Position numbers and translations under genes: made by a program. A stretch of DNA of 64,000 nt from Brevinema_A sp051649245 (GTDB lineage: Bacteria > Spirochaetota > Brevinematia > Brevinematales > Brevinemataceae). Positions 8,635 to 16,746 of the stretch are shown in pieces. The DNA is taken from the NCBI GenBank assembly GCA_051649245.1, contig JBOFGS010000018.1:1-64000 (forward strand). The letters are read 5' to 3'. The notes below the pieces were generated by a model. It worked only from the letters and a program-made list of their open reading frames with translations, had not been told where the DNA came from and searched no databases. The first letter of the stretch is position 1. Each line of letters opens with the position of its first letter.

Positions 8635-9621
8635 ATGTCAGATCAAACATCTTTTAAAGCTGTTAATTGGAATTCCCCAGACAATGATTATGTAGAAACA
8701 TTTTGGGAACAAAATCTTCGCCAATTTTGGATTGATACAGAGTATATTCCTTCCCGAGATATTGATAGTTGGCACTCCTTAGATCATGATATGCAACAAG
8801 CCTATCTCTATGTTTTGGGTGGTCTGACATTGCTTGATACAATCCAAAGTCATACAGGAATGCCAAAAATTATTGATCATATTGATTCACTACAATGCCG
8901 TGCTGTCTTATCATATATGGGGATGATGGAAACAATCCATGCAAAATCATATTCAACGATCTTTACAACAGTGACGACAACAGCTGAAATTGATGCGACC
9001 TTTGAGTGGGTTGAGAACAACCAGTATCTCCAATATAAAGCAAAACGTATTGATACTTATTATCAAGCGTTAAATAATCCTAATGCTTCTAAAAGAGATA
9101 TCTATATGGCTTTGTGTGCTTCTGTATATCTAGAAACATATTTATTTTACAGTGGATTTTTTCTTCCTTTGTGGTTGGCTGGTCAAGGCAAAATGGTTGC
9201 GAGTAGCGATATCATTAAAAAAATTATTGCTGATGAATCAATCCATGGTATTTTTGTGGGATTGTTGTCTCAGGAATTGTATCATAAATTTTCTCCAGAA
9301 GAACAAGAAAGTGTCAGATCAGAATTAAAGACGTTGTTATATGACCTTTATGAAAATGAAAGTAAATATGCTGAAGAAATTTACTCATCTATTGGTCTTG
9401 TTGATGAAGTAAAAGAATATGTCAAATATAATGCCAATAAAGCATTGATGAATCTTGGATTTGAAGAAGAATTTGATATCGAAGAAATAAATCCTATTGT
9501 GTTAAATGGTCTTGATGTTTCCAGTACACAGCATGATTTCTTCTCAAAAAAATCAACAAACTATGAAAAAGTTATTGAAGTCGATTATCTTGATGATAAT
9601 GATTTTAATATTGAATTATAA
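8635..9621 (+). CDS. nrdF: Ribonucleoside-diphosphate reductase class Ib, beta subunit
   Basis: A 328-residue NrdF, which holds the dimetal-tyrosyl radical cofactor and passes the radical to NrdE. Metal ligands are all recognisable: Asp68, Glu99, His102, Glu167, Glu201 and His204. The radical tyrosine is Tyr106 in HAKSYSTIF. Spacing matches the E. coli NrdF pattern closely. The start has AAAGGAG upstream. With nrdI next door, a Mn2 cofactor is the likely active form. The C-terminal acidic tail (DYLDDNDFNIEL) is the expected NrdE-docking end. Confidence 0.95.
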   Translation: MSDQTSFKAVNWNSPDNDYVETFWEQNLRQFWIDTEYIPSRDIDSWHSLDHDMQQAYLYVLGGLTLLDTIQSHTGMPKIIDHIDSLQCRAVLSYMGMMETIHAKSYSTIFTTVTTTAEIDATFEWVENNQYLQYKAKRIDTYYQALNNPNASKRDIYMALCASVYLETYLFYSGFFLPLWLAGQGKMVASSDIIKKIIADESIHGIFVGLLSQELYHKFSPEEQESVRSELKTLLYDLYENESKYAEEIYSSIGLVDEVKEYVKYNANKALMNLGFEEEFDIEEINPIVLNGLDVSSTQHDFFSKKSTNYEKVIEVDYLDDNDFNIEL

Positions 9622-9645
9622 AAAATATTCTTTCAAAAATAATTT

Positions 9646-9683
9646 AAAAATAAAAACACCTCACAAAAGGTGTTTTTTATTTT
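9646..9683. terminator. Bidirectional terminator between nrdF and a lipoprotein gene
   Basis: An AACACC/GGTGTT core stem extended by A-tract and T-tract flanks (left arm 9646-9660, right arm 9669-9683), with an 8-nt loop. It lies between the convergent nrdF and the lipoprotein gene ending at 9702. A further small hairpin (9687-9707) overlaps that gene's end. Confidence 0.8.
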
Positions 9684-9701
9684 AGGATGTAGTTGTATAA
9701 A

Positions 9702-10238
9702 CTACATTTTATTTTTTCTTTCTGTTGCAAATAAAATATATTGGTGTGTTCTTTTGTTAAACAATTTAATTTGTACACGACCTAATGAATCCATGTCTAT
9801 TATTACTGTTTTATCTTCTATACTATTGACTTCTCCGTTTTTTGAAAACGAAGAATTTTTATTGACATATAATATTTGAAATATTCCAGTATCTTTATCA
9901 AGAGCTCTTTCCAGTTTATAACAGAGAGTTTTAATTGGGCTTCCTTGTCCTATGGCATTACCATCAATTAAAATAGTGCCATTGGAATCACTTTTTATGA
10001 TCTTAAATTTATCAAAATAAACAGTGCTTTGTATCTGATTGTTAAATACCATATTTAAGTCTGATTCACTTTCTTTTGATGTGATAAATGTTTTGTTTGC
10101 AATTTTTTTTCTCAAATCATCCGTAGTATATTCTTGGATATTTTTAAGTTCTTCATAATTCATATTTTCTGACGATTTTGTGGAATTGCATGCGTTTGTT
10201 ATCATGAAAAAGATAATAAATATTATTCTATCTTTCAT
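9702..10238 (-). CDS. Small lipoprotein, second paralogous family (member a)
   Basis: A 178-residue lipoprotein, signal peptide ending in TNAC (Cys17), with AGGAC upstream of the ATG. It shares a pattern with the next three genes: an LRKKIANKTF segment after the N-terminus, a central G.I..D.......C.K strand region, a TGIFQILYVN segment, a K.V.I....LGR..IKL stretch and the C-terminal FATERK. This suggests one compact, strand-rich domain of about 140 residues behind a lipid anchor. No known family was recognised. It is the last gene of the leftward cluster. Confidence 0.72.
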   Translation of the reverse strand: MKDRIIFIIFFMITNACNSTKSSENMNYEELKNIQEYTTDDLRKKIANKTFITSKESESDLNMVFNNQIQSTVYFDKFKIIKSDSNGTILIDGNAIGQGSPIKTLCYKLERALDKDTGIFQILYVNKNSSFSKNGEVNSIEDKTVIIDMDSLGRVQIKLFNKRTHQYILFATERKNKM

Positions 10239-10334
10239 ACGCTGTCCTGTTATTTGTTCTTATTAAGATTCTTGAACGCATATGATATTTTTGCTTATCA
10301 TAAAAATAATACCATCGCTATTATTATAAATATT

Positions 10335-10380
10335 TGATGATGATCTGTATCGTTAATTAATAACACAGATCATCATCAAG
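10335..10380 (-). terminator. Hairpin downstream of the lipoprotein ending at 10410
   Basis: A perfect 15-bp stem (10335-10349 with 10366-10380) and a 16-nt loop, lying 30 bp past the minus-strand stop. The bases after it are A/T-mixed rather than a pure T-tract, so it may be a weak terminator or an mRNA-stabilising 3' end. Confidence 0.5.
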
Positions 10381-10409
10381 CATATTAATGTTATTTGTTA
10401 TTTTTAGTG

Positions 10410-10949
10410 TTATGAATTTATAGGTGGTTGTGGATTGTCAAGAGATTCTGTGTCTAGTGGTATCATTTTCTCTGTTGCAAATGGTTTATGTTCACCATCG
10501 CTTCCTTTTAGAAGAATTGTCAATCGGCCATCTTCTTCTATTTCCAATTCTATTGTTTTGTTACCGATATCTGTTGCTTCTTGTATTGTACCATCTTTGA
10601 GATAAGTAATGTGGTACAATGCTGAAGATTCGCTGATTGCTTCTTTAAAATAATAATTTAATCCTTGTACTTTGCTAAATGGGGAAAAATATTCTGGATC
10701 ATTGAGAGTCATGCCACCGTTTTCTGCTACGGTAAATTCTTTTCCACTGTTAAAACTGGCCGTATCTAGATGTCTGAAAATAGGTGTTGCGATATCTCCA
10801 ATATTGACTGTTACAAACGTTTTGCCACTTATTTTTTTTTTGAATTCAAGAGAAAGAGGGTCTGTGGCTTCTACGACCTTGCTTGTGTTGGATACGCATC
10901 CAACGAGAAAATAGAATGCAAACAATACTAATGATTTGGCAAATTTCAT
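10410..10949 (-). CDS. Small lipoprotein, second paralogous family (member b)
   Basis: A 179-residue lipoprotein. The reading frame extends upstream to 11048, but the start at 10949 has AGGTAGG upstream and gives a proper signal peptide ending in LVGC (Cys18). Family pattern: LEFKKKISGKTF, then ALYHITYLKDG, then a TIELEIEEDGRLTILL stretch, then PFATEK near the C-terminus. It has a short extra tail (PLDTESLDNPQPPINS) that the other members lack. Function is unknown; likely an envelope-anchored protein. Confidence 0.72.
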   Translation of the reverse strand: MKFAKSLVLFAFYFLVGCVSNTSKVVEATDPLSLEFKKKISGKTFVTVNIGDIATPIFRHLDTASFNSGKEFTVAENGGMTLNDPEYFSPFSKVQGLNYYFKEAISESSALYHITYLKDGTIQEATDIGNKTIELEIEEDGRLTILLKGSDGEHKPFATEKMIPLDTESLDNPQPPINS

Positions 10950-11134
10950 GGTGTACCTACCTAAAAATATTAAATATCGTTGGTGGAGAATAAAGCACCC
11001 CCAACGTTTTGAAATGTTACTGATTAAATATAAATAATAATCCATCATAAATACACCAATAATTTATGCTGGATTATCTTATGTAAAACAGATATGATCT
11101 GTTTTATTGTATTGATAAATATAAAAATAAAAAC

Positions 11135-11177
11135 GAAAATCAACTCTCTTTTATAAAGATAAAGAGAGTTGATTTTC
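11135..11177. terminator. Strong intrinsic terminator
   Basis: A perfect 17-bp stem (11135-11151 with 11161-11177), 9-nt loop, A-rich on the left. It is the first clear transcription end about 260 bp downstream of the minus-strand lipoprotein stop at 11437. Confidence 0.65.
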
Positions 11178-11242
11178 TAAGTTTTGTGTCTTTCTTGTTT
11201 TATTAGATAGTGGTTATCTAAATCGTGTTTTATTTTAAATAT

Positions 11243-11278
11243 TTTTATATTAAGTTTTATATTAAGTTTTATATTAAA
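11243..11278. repeat. Three tandem copies of a 12-bp unit
   Basis: TTTTATATTAAG occurs twice exactly and a third time with one change at the last base (11243-11254, 11255-11266, 11267-11278). It is noncoding and lies in the 3' region of the lipoprotein transcript. Confidence 0.7.
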
Positions 11279-11360
11279 TATCTGAATATTTATCAATACC
11301 CCCAGAGGAGTCTTCCATTCAAGACTCTCAGTGTATTGATATCATGTTAATTTTTTGAAA

Positions 11361-11398
11361 TCTAAATAGCTGTGTTGTTCGAGGATCAGCTATTTAGA
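11361..11398 (-). ncRNA. Hairpin in the 3' UTR of the lipoprotein ending at 11437
   Basis: A perfect 12-bp stem (11361-11372 with 11387-11398) and a 14-nt loop. It has no T-tract and so is not a standard terminator. Together with the compound hairpin at about 11293-11341 it could form the body of a 3'-UTR-derived small RNA. This is inference from structure alone. Confidence 0.3.
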
Positions 11399-11436
11399 AT
11401 CATGTTTTATAAATAACTTTATGGGTTAGATTATGA

Positions 11437-12006
11437 TTATTCTTCAGTAGCTAGTTTTTTCATTCCTGTGTTATCGGTTTTAGTAGATTCTAAGTTTATA
11501 GAAACTTTACTATTTGCTTCAGAGAGTTGAACTTTAGTAAATTTTTCGTCTGTAACTTCTTTAACGGTTCCATTAGTTTTGGCTTGGTAGTATACTTTAT
11601 AGATCGCATTGGTCGCATCTGTCGCATAATCCAGTAGATAAGTAATAGCAATAACCTCTTTATCTTTTTTAATACCTGTTTTATCAGCGACTAACATAAA
11701 GTTTCCGTTTGCATCTGCAGTGAACTCTTTCTCTTTGTCAAACTCAGCTTTGTCAGACCCTGTAAATGTGATTTCTAAATTTTCTGTACTAGGATCTGCA
11801 GTCTTAAACTTCTTACTGGCGATCTTTTCTTTAAAAGCTGCTGTTTGCGCAACATACTTCTGAGCGTTACTTAATATCACGACACTCCTTTTAGTGCGAC
11901 TTCCCTTACTACTGCCAGCATTGTCTGCTACAGCCTCACTAACACCACACCTTACAATACTAAATAGTGCCACTAAAGCACTAAGTATATATTTTCCATT
12001 TTTCAT
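11437..12006 (-). CDS. Small lipoprotein, second paralogous family (member c)
   Basis: A 189-residue exported protein. I start at 12006, with AAGGAAGG upstream, rather than at 12036. The signal peptide ends IVRC (Cys20). Arg before the Cys is unusual, so lipidation is less certain than for its paralogues. Family pattern: FKEKIASKKF, a central DANGNFML segment, AIYKVYYQAKTNG, a KVSINLES segment and a C-terminal LATEE. It has more Ala/Thr/Lys and a more G+C-rich coding sequence than its neighbours, which may reflect high expression. Function is unknown. Confidence 0.72.
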   Translation of the reverse strand: MKNGKYILSALVALFSIVRCGVSEAVADNAGSSKGSRTKRSVVILSNAQKYVAQTAAFKEKIASKKFKTADPSTENLEITFTGSDKAEFDKEKEFTADANGNFMLVADKTGIKKDKEVIAITYLLDYATDATNAIYKVYYQAKTNGTVKEVTDEKFTKVQLSEANSKVSINLESTKTDNTGMKKLATEE

Positions 12007-12200
12007 AGAAAACCTTCCTTTTATTTTTTTGTACATATATCTAACTATATGTATTTATAAATGATAGCAGGGGCTATATAAATAAATAATAAAAATTAAA
12101 AAGATTTTTTGGGAGGTTTTTTATAAAAATAGTATGACTCTCCTATTAAGTAATATCATGATTAATAAAAATCAAATAAAATAATAATGTTATGAACTGT

Positions 12201-12683
12201 TTATTTTTCTATAGCAAAAGCGACATGTTTTCGCTGATTAGCTGAATATAATCTAATGACTATTTTTCCGTTAATCCGAATAGCAACTACTTTTTTGTAT
12301 TGTAAATTTCTTTCTTCTTTGGGAATACCGGAATCCTTATAGGTAATTTTATAAATTCCCGTTAATGGATCTGTTGCCGTTTCAAAGGTAAATGTCAAAT
12401 CAGTGATGAGAGAATGTTGTTGTTGCTCAAATTTTTTGTTTAAAAATTGAAATGAACCGTTTTTATCTGTTGAAAAGTCAAAACTCTCGACAAATAATAT
12501 ATTATCCGCTCCATTGAGCATCAAACGTGGTAATTCATAAGTTTGATCATTGTGTTTGATGTTTCTGTTTACAATAACAAAATCTTTATTAGCAATTTTT
12601 TGTAAAAATTCTGATTTAAATTCTGCATTGTAGTTACATCCCGTCAATACAATGCTTATCAATAATAACTTGCAAATGTTCAT
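12201..12683 (-). CDS. Small lipoprotein, second paralogous family (member d)
   Basis: A 160-residue lipoprotein. The start at 12683 has AAGAGGC upstream and gives the signal peptide MNICKLLLISIVLTGC; the longer frame from 12752 has no such features. Family pattern: SEFLQKIANKDF, a KNGSFQF segment, TGIYKITYKDSG, KVVAIRINGKIVIRL, and FAIEK at the very end. It is the first gene of the leftward set of four paralogues. Function is unknown. Confidence 0.72.
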   Translation of the reverse strand: MNICKLLLISIVLTGCNYNAEFKSEFLQKIANKDFVIVNRNIKHNDQTYELPRLMLNGADNILFVESFDFSTDKNGSFQFLNKKFEQQQHSLITDLTFTFETATDPLTGIYKITYKDSGIPKEERNLQYKKVVAIRINGKIVIRLYSANQRKHVAFAIEK

Positions 12684-13038
12684 AAAAAAGCCTCTTGAAA
12701 ATTGAATATAAATATTAATTTTTAGATGATATTTCGGAAAATATTCAATCAAAGATTAGGATATTCATAAGAGGCTATTCATAGAACAATATTAATATAC
12801 TGATAAAAAAAATCTGTACATCTATATATCATAATTGTGTTCTTCATTATACATGATTTTTTTTTTCAATAAAAGTCAAAATGATTTGGTGGATATTTGA
12901 GCCTATCTTATGATTACTCCAAAAAAAAGAGATGCACATCTCTTAAGACTTCTTTGATGATATAAATATATTAATGAATAGTCTTTTTTCTTTGTGTGTA
13001 GACAATCTTCAAGACATAACCTATCGTTTGCCCTTATC
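12684..13038. other. 355-bp gap between lipoprotein d and the peptidase gene
   Basis: It contains the minus-strand terminator at 12921-12944 of the downstream-reading peptidase gene, and presumably the promoter of the lipoprotein cluster. Nothing else is recognisable. Confidence 0.5.
12921..12944 (-). terminator. Intrinsic terminator of the peptidase gene
   Basis: A perfect 8-bp stem (12927-12934 with 12937-12944), read on the minus strand into a run of T residues (plus-strand A-run 12921-12928). It lies about 95 bp past the stop at 13039. Confidence 0.8.
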
Positions 13039-14334
13039 TTATGTCTTTCTTACAAATGGAAAAAAGTAAACACAAGGAATATTTCCATGTTCTTTAAAAA
13101 AATGTTTTCCTTTATAAGCTTCAATATGGTACTTGTCTGTGTAAGATGGTTTTTCGGATAAGGTGTACCCATTATCAAATAATGTATAGCGATATTGAAA
13201 TTTGTTTTTATCGCAAGATGGTGTCCATCTCCACCAAGAAAAACAACTTTTGTATTTTTCAACGGGAGAAATTTTCTCAATCTCAAATACCCCTCTCCAA
13301 TGCCAGCTTCCCCATCCTTTGCCAATAGTCAAATAATTAATCAAACTGCCAATAGGCATTCTGTGTTTTTTCATATGATCCATGATTTTTTGTGTTTGAA
13401 AGGAGAATAGAGGAAGTTCACTAATCCGATAAGGTAATGTTGCAAATGGAGACGAAGGTGTTTTGAATATTTTATTCAATCCCGGAGCAATAACAGGCCC
13501 TGTCCCAATGATCTTTTCAATACTTTTATATAAATCACGAATCCCTGATGTTGATTTATCTTGTATGTTCCCTACAACACTAACAAACCAAGTCATTAAT
13601 GATGGACCACACCATCCATAAATACTATCGGCATACTCAACAATCCAATTCCAATGTTGATCATAATCTGCACTCACTTTTTCACTAACTATTTTTGTTA
13701 AAGGATCTACCTTAATAGAATTATTTAATATTGTATTTCGGTGATCTTCAATATACTCCCAAAATGATTTGACATCGCTATTATTTATTTTCGTGTGACG
13801 TGCTGACTCATTACGATAGTTATTTGTATCGAATCCAAGGAATTTTAAATCATTAGTAGGATCTGGATCATGATTTTTAACTTGAATCTCTTCAGAGTCA
13901 CTGTCGAAGTAGTGTATTTTTAAAGTGTCTTCTTTTAGATCTTCACAATAGCCAACAATCGGATATCCACAGTCAATTAATGCAAAATTTGGAAAAGTTT
14001 TGTTAATTTTTTCAAGACATTGAGGATAATCAATTTCAAATACTTGTGGGAAACCTTTTGATTTATGGATATGCAAGGTAATTGCTCCAACAGTTTTGTT
14101 ATCCTGATTTTGTATACGAAATTCATAATATACAGGTTCTTTTTTATAATCATAGATCACAATAGGTAATTCTACTAATGTTGTGTTGATCCATTTTTGT
14201 TCTTTATGATTCAATAGTGCTAATTCTATCTCAGCAAATTTTCGTGCTAATAAATAATCAATAAAACGTTTGTCAGAAGCAATGTCGTCAAGAATATTAA
14301 TTTCTGTATGGTATGTTGTATAACTCATCATCAT
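13039..14334 (-). CDS. Putative C39-like cysteine peptidase with propeptide-like N-terminus
   Basis: A 431-residue protein. The core signature is YGWCGPSLMTWFVSVVG at 239-255, which looks like the Cys-Gly-Pro nucleophile region of papain-fold C39-like peptidases. Candidate His345 is in WGSWHWRGVFEIE and candidate Asp387/Asn388 in TLFDNGY. The N-terminal part has a VELPIVIYDY...PVYYEFRI.....VGAITLHI pattern (54-88) like the prodomain found in front of streptopain-type and related peptidases. No signal peptide is visible, which is odd for such an enzyme. The start has AAGGAAAT upstream. The family call is by motif and moderately sure; the substrate is unknown. Confidence 0.6.
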   Translation of the reverse strand: MMMSYTTYHTEINILDDIASDKRFIDYLLARKFAEIELALLNHKEQKWINTTLVELPIVIYDYKKEPVYYEFRIQNQDNKTVGAITLHIHKSKGFPQVFEIDYPQCLEKINKTFPNFALIDCGYPIVGYCEDLKEDTLKIHYFDSDSEEIQVKNHDPDPTNDLKFLGFDTNNYRNESARHTKINNSDVKSFWEYIEDHRNTILNNSIKVDPLTKIVSEKVSADYDQHWNWIVEYADSIYGWCGPSLMTWFVSVVGNIQDKSTSGIRDLYKSIEKIIGTGPVIAPGLNKIFKTPSSPFATLPYRISELPLFSFQTQKIMDHMKKHRMPIGSLINYLTIGKGWGSWHWRGVFEIEKISPVEKYKSCFSWWRWTPSCDKNKFQYRYTLFDNGYTLSEKPSYTDKYHIEAYKGKHFFKEHGNIPCVYFFPFVRKT

Positions 14335-14459
14335 ATTTCCTTAAATGAAATGTTCTATATGAATATAATACACTTATATGGTATGTACATTGCAATCATA
14401 CTTTTTATTCTTCAAAATTGTTATTAATTTTCTATCTTATCAATAATCACTTTATATTA

Positions 14460-14489
14460 AGTATAAATCAAACTTGACACGACAATCAA
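14460..14489 (-). promoter_or_regulatory. Candidate minus-strand promoter for the peptidase gene
   Basis: On the minus strand, TTGATT (14484-14489), an 18-bp spacer and TATACT (14460-14465). It would give a leader of about 120 nt before the start at 14334. It is weaker than the opposing plus-strand promoter. Confidence 0.35.
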
Positions 14490-14502
14490 TATAATTTATA
14501 CT
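14474..14502 (+). promoter_or_regulatory. Sigma-70-type promoter for the exported protein at 14548
   Basis: TTGACA at 14474-14479, a 17-bp spacer and TATACT at 14497-14502, 45 bp before the ATG. The element lies inside the 15-bp inverted repeat 14454-14508. Confidence 0.7.
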
Positions 14503-14547
14503 TAATATATTATATGATTATGTTTTATTATTTCTGAGGAATATTGT

Positions 14548-15216
14548 ATGAAAAAAATGTTATTATCTTTATTATTTTTAAATTATTTGATCGGTTTTGT
14601 ACACATGACTTATGCAGTCACTAATAATCAAGAAAATGTAGAGACTCACAATAATTCCTCCACACAATTATCAAAATTCATGGAATGGTCTTTAAAACAC
14701 AAAGGCTATGACAATATTGATGAGTACACCTATAATCACTATGGGATGTTATCATTAGGATTTATGAGTGTGACAGAATTTTTTGCCAATCAAAACAATT
14801 TTACTTTATCTCAAATAAATCTAGAACTCACATCTTTAGCTCATTATAAAAATAAATTTTATTTTGCTTATAATGTTTTGGCTACTTTTTCTTGGGAGCA
14901 TACATTTCGATTTATGTATGGAATTTCTTTAAACTTAGGTGGTTCTTTTTACGATAAACGTAATGAGTTTGGACAAGGATGGCTAGCCGGTATGGATATT
15001 GAATTTGGAGCGAAAACACGTCCTTTTCATAATCCTGATAATGATTCTGCAGTTATTGTGTTTACAGGAATAAATCTTAGAATGCTCTATCGAGGAAGTA
15101 CACGTTTAGGCACTGCTCTTATTTTTCAGATTCTTTATGAATATAATCCCTTTTTCAATAAAAACTATGACAGTCATAATCTTTCTATTGGTCCTAAAAT
15201 TGCTCTGATTTTCTAA
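14548..15216 (+). CDS. Exported protein, probable outer-membrane beta-barrel
   Basis: A 222-residue protein with a clear signal peptide (MKKMLLSLLFLNYLIGF....YA). The mature part has alternating hydrophobic and polar residues in strand-like blocks (FYFAYNVLATFSW, FRFMYGISLNLGGSFYD, AVIVFTGINLRMLYRG, TALIFQILYEYNPF) and ends in Phe (SIGPKIALIF), as outer-membrane barrels do. The length suits a small barrel of about eight strands. No specific family was recognised. It is a single gene with its own promoter; the start has TGAGGAATATT upstream. Confidence 0.65.
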   Translation: MKKMLLSLLFLNYLIGFVHMTYAVTNNQENVETHNNSSTQLSKFMEWSLKHKGYDNIDEYTYNHYGMLSLGFMSVTEFFANQNNFTLSQINLELTSLAHYKNKFYFAYNVLATFSWEHTFRFMYGISLNLGGSFYDKRNEFGQGWLAGMDIEFGAKTRPFHNPDNDSAVIVFTGINLRMLYRGSTRLGTALIFQILYEYNPFFNKNYDSHNLSIGPKIALIF

Positions 15217-15347
15217 ATAGTTTTTTTGTCTTTCAGATTATATTATTAATAAATCTAAGAATAAATAATTAATTCATTATTATGAGATAATGAGGTATTA
15301 TATTTTTTTGTGAGATGTTAATAATTCTTAGGCTTAAAGGTACGACA

Positions 15348-15815
15348 ATGGAAATCAAAAAAATCACCATTGATTATTTCACATCACCTATTGGTTTATT
15401 GGAATTAAAAGCAGACAATCATTTCTTGTGTGGGATTAGATTAGTGGATAGCAAAGAATATGGTGTAGGATATAATGCTATTTTGACAAAGACAAAACAA
15501 GAACTTGATGAATATTTTTCTAAAAAACGAACACAATTTACAATTCCTATGTATGTAGAGGGCACATTATTTCAAAAAAACGTTTGGACAGCACTTCAGA
15601 AAATTCCTTATGGTATGACCTTATCTTACCAAGATGTTGCTTTAAAAATTCATCATCCAAAATCATCTCGAGCTGTTGGAAATGCAAATAATAAAAATCC
15701 TATACTTATACTCATTCCTTGTCATCGTGTGATAGGATCATCAGGTAGACTACTTGGTTATGCAGGGGGTTTGGATAAGAAAAAATGGCTTTTAGCTTAT
15801 GAACAAAATCATTGA
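15348..15815 (+). CDS. ogt: Methylated-DNA--protein-cysteine methyltransferase
   Basis: A 155-residue O6-alkylguanine-DNA alkyltransferase, which repairs DNA by taking the alkyl group onto its own cysteine. The active site IPCHRVIG has Cys125-His126-Arg127, and GTLFQKNVWTALQKIPYG plus SYQDVA form the helix-turn-helix DNA-binding segment with RAVGNANNKNP. I use the ATG at 15348 (AAAGG upstream); the longer frame from 15315 has no site. The length is typical of the single-domain Ogt type. It is convergent with the beta-lactamase gene and shares its terminator. Confidence 0.93.
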   Translation: MEIKKITIDYFTSPIGLLELKADNHFLCGIRLVDSKEYGVGYNAILTKTKQELDEYFSKKRTQFTIPMYVEGTLFQKNVWTALQKIPYGMTLSYQDVALKIHHPKSSRAVGNANNKNPILILIPCHRVIGSSGRLLGYAGGLDKKKWLLAYEQNH

Positions 15816-15861
15816 TAAATAGAATAACATATGACAAACTAATACAGAATCTAATATTAAA

Positions 15862-15908
15862 ATCAATCAAAAAAAGAACCGTATGAATCGGTTCTTTTTT
15901 TGATTGAT
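15862..15908. terminator. Bidirectional terminator between ogt and the beta-lactamase gene
   Basis: A perfect 20-bp stem (15862-15881 with 15889-15908) and a 7-nt loop, with an A7 tract left and a T7 tract right inside the stem, suitable for both directions. Confidence 0.85.
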
Positions 15909-15918
15909 AGAAATTAAT

Positions 15919-16710
15919 TTATTGTGTGTTCTCAATATAATTGAGTAATATTTCCTTAGTAATAGATTGTCTGATAGGAAGTAAATTATACTCTGAAATA
16001 TCGATGTTAAGAGCAAAAGGTAGAAAAATATCATCTTTCTCAATCCATCCAACAAACCATCCAATATCTTTTGCCCAACCTGTTTTTCCATATAATTTCC
16101 AATCTTCTGTAAGAGTTTCTATATACGATATTTCTTTTATTTGTGAGACAATATTAGCATCAGCAAATTCATTTTTTAGTAATTTTGTAAGCCATTGTGT
16201 TTGTTCAATAGCACTGATCATCAACGGCCCTTCTAACCAAAAATGATTAATAATAGTACCTATATTTTGATTACCATATTTAAATTTTTTAATATAAGTA
16301 TTCATTTTTGACAAACCAATCATTTTGGCAATTTGTTGATATGCAAGAACATTAGATGTTTTAAAAGCTTCTTTGAGACTCATATTGTTGCTCCATTCTG
16401 ATAAGAACACCTCTTCGCCGTTGTATTCGTAGAATATCTGATCAATGTTTGTAACAATTTTTTCAGATAAGGCAATCACACTATTTGGTAACTTAAAAGT
16501 CGATCCTGGTAAAAAACGTACTGAAGATCTCTTTGGATTATATGCCATCGTACTGTCTGTTTGGGGATCATAAAGTACAAAGGTGGCGTTTTCTTTTTGT
16601 TGATAGTTTATGAACGCTGATTCTATCCATGGTTCTTCTTCAATAAGTATTGATTTTGTTTGTGAGCAAGCCATACTTAAAAAGAATGTTATCAATGAAA
16701 AATAACGCAT
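15919..16710 (-). CDS. bla: Class D (OXA-type) beta-lactamase, probable lipoprotein
   Basis: A 263-residue serine beta-lactamase. All class D landmarks are present: Ser70-Thr-Phe-Lys73 (PGSTFKLPNS), Ser119-Asn-Val, Tyr145-Gly-Asn147, an FWLEGPLMISAIEQ segment with Trp158, and Lys209-Thr-Gly211 followed by GWFVGWIE. The signal peptide ends in SMAC (Cys15), so the enzyme is probably lipid-anchored in the periplasm. The start has AAGGAAG upstream. It lies 36 bp downstream of the TDT transporter gene and is probably co-transcribed. Class D enzymes hydrolyse penicillins and sometimes carbapenems; the spectrum cannot be read from sequence alone. Confidence 0.9.
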   Translation of the reverse strand: MRYFSLITFFLSMACSQTKSILIEEEPWIESAFINYQQKENATFVLYDPQTDSTMAYNPKRSSVRFLPGSTFKLPNSVIALSEKIVTNIDQIFYEYNGEEVFLSEWSNNMSLKEAFKTSNVLAYQQIAKMIGLSKMNTYIKKFKYGNQNIGTIINHFWLEGPLMISAIEQTQWLTKLLKNEFADANIVSQIKEISYIETLTEDWKLYGKTGWAKDIGWFVGWIEKDDIFLPFALNIDISEYNLLPIRQSITKEILLNYIENTQ

Positions 16711-16746
16711 GCTACTTCCTTATCAATTGTTACAATATCGTTGTTA

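Larger units (their letters stand above)
10950..11436. other. 487-bp gap with three hairpins and a tandem repeat
   Basis: No protein gene is visible. On the minus strand, downstream of the lipoprotein stop at 11437, come a 12-bp stem (11361-11398), a compound hairpin (about 11293-11341), a three-copy 12-bp repeat (11243-11278) and then a strong terminator (11135-11177). This is a structured 3' UTR of about 300 nt or a small RNA processed from it. Confidence 0.5.
14454..14508. repeat. 15-bp perfect inverted repeat around a divergent promoter
   Basis: Arms 14454-14468 and 14494-14508 are perfect reverse complements separated by 25 bp. The right arm contains the plus-strand -10 hexamer and the left arm the matching minus-strand -10, so the repeat spans a symmetric divergent promoter. 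Confidence 0.7.

Noticed and set aside
14454..14508. Invertible promoter element like a phase-variable switch
   Set aside because: The -10 hexamer lies in the arm and no recombinase gene is seen in the window; an operator is simpler.
15941..16246. Plus-strand ORF inside the beta-lactamase gene
   Set aside because: Antisense shadow of a gene with intact class D motifs.
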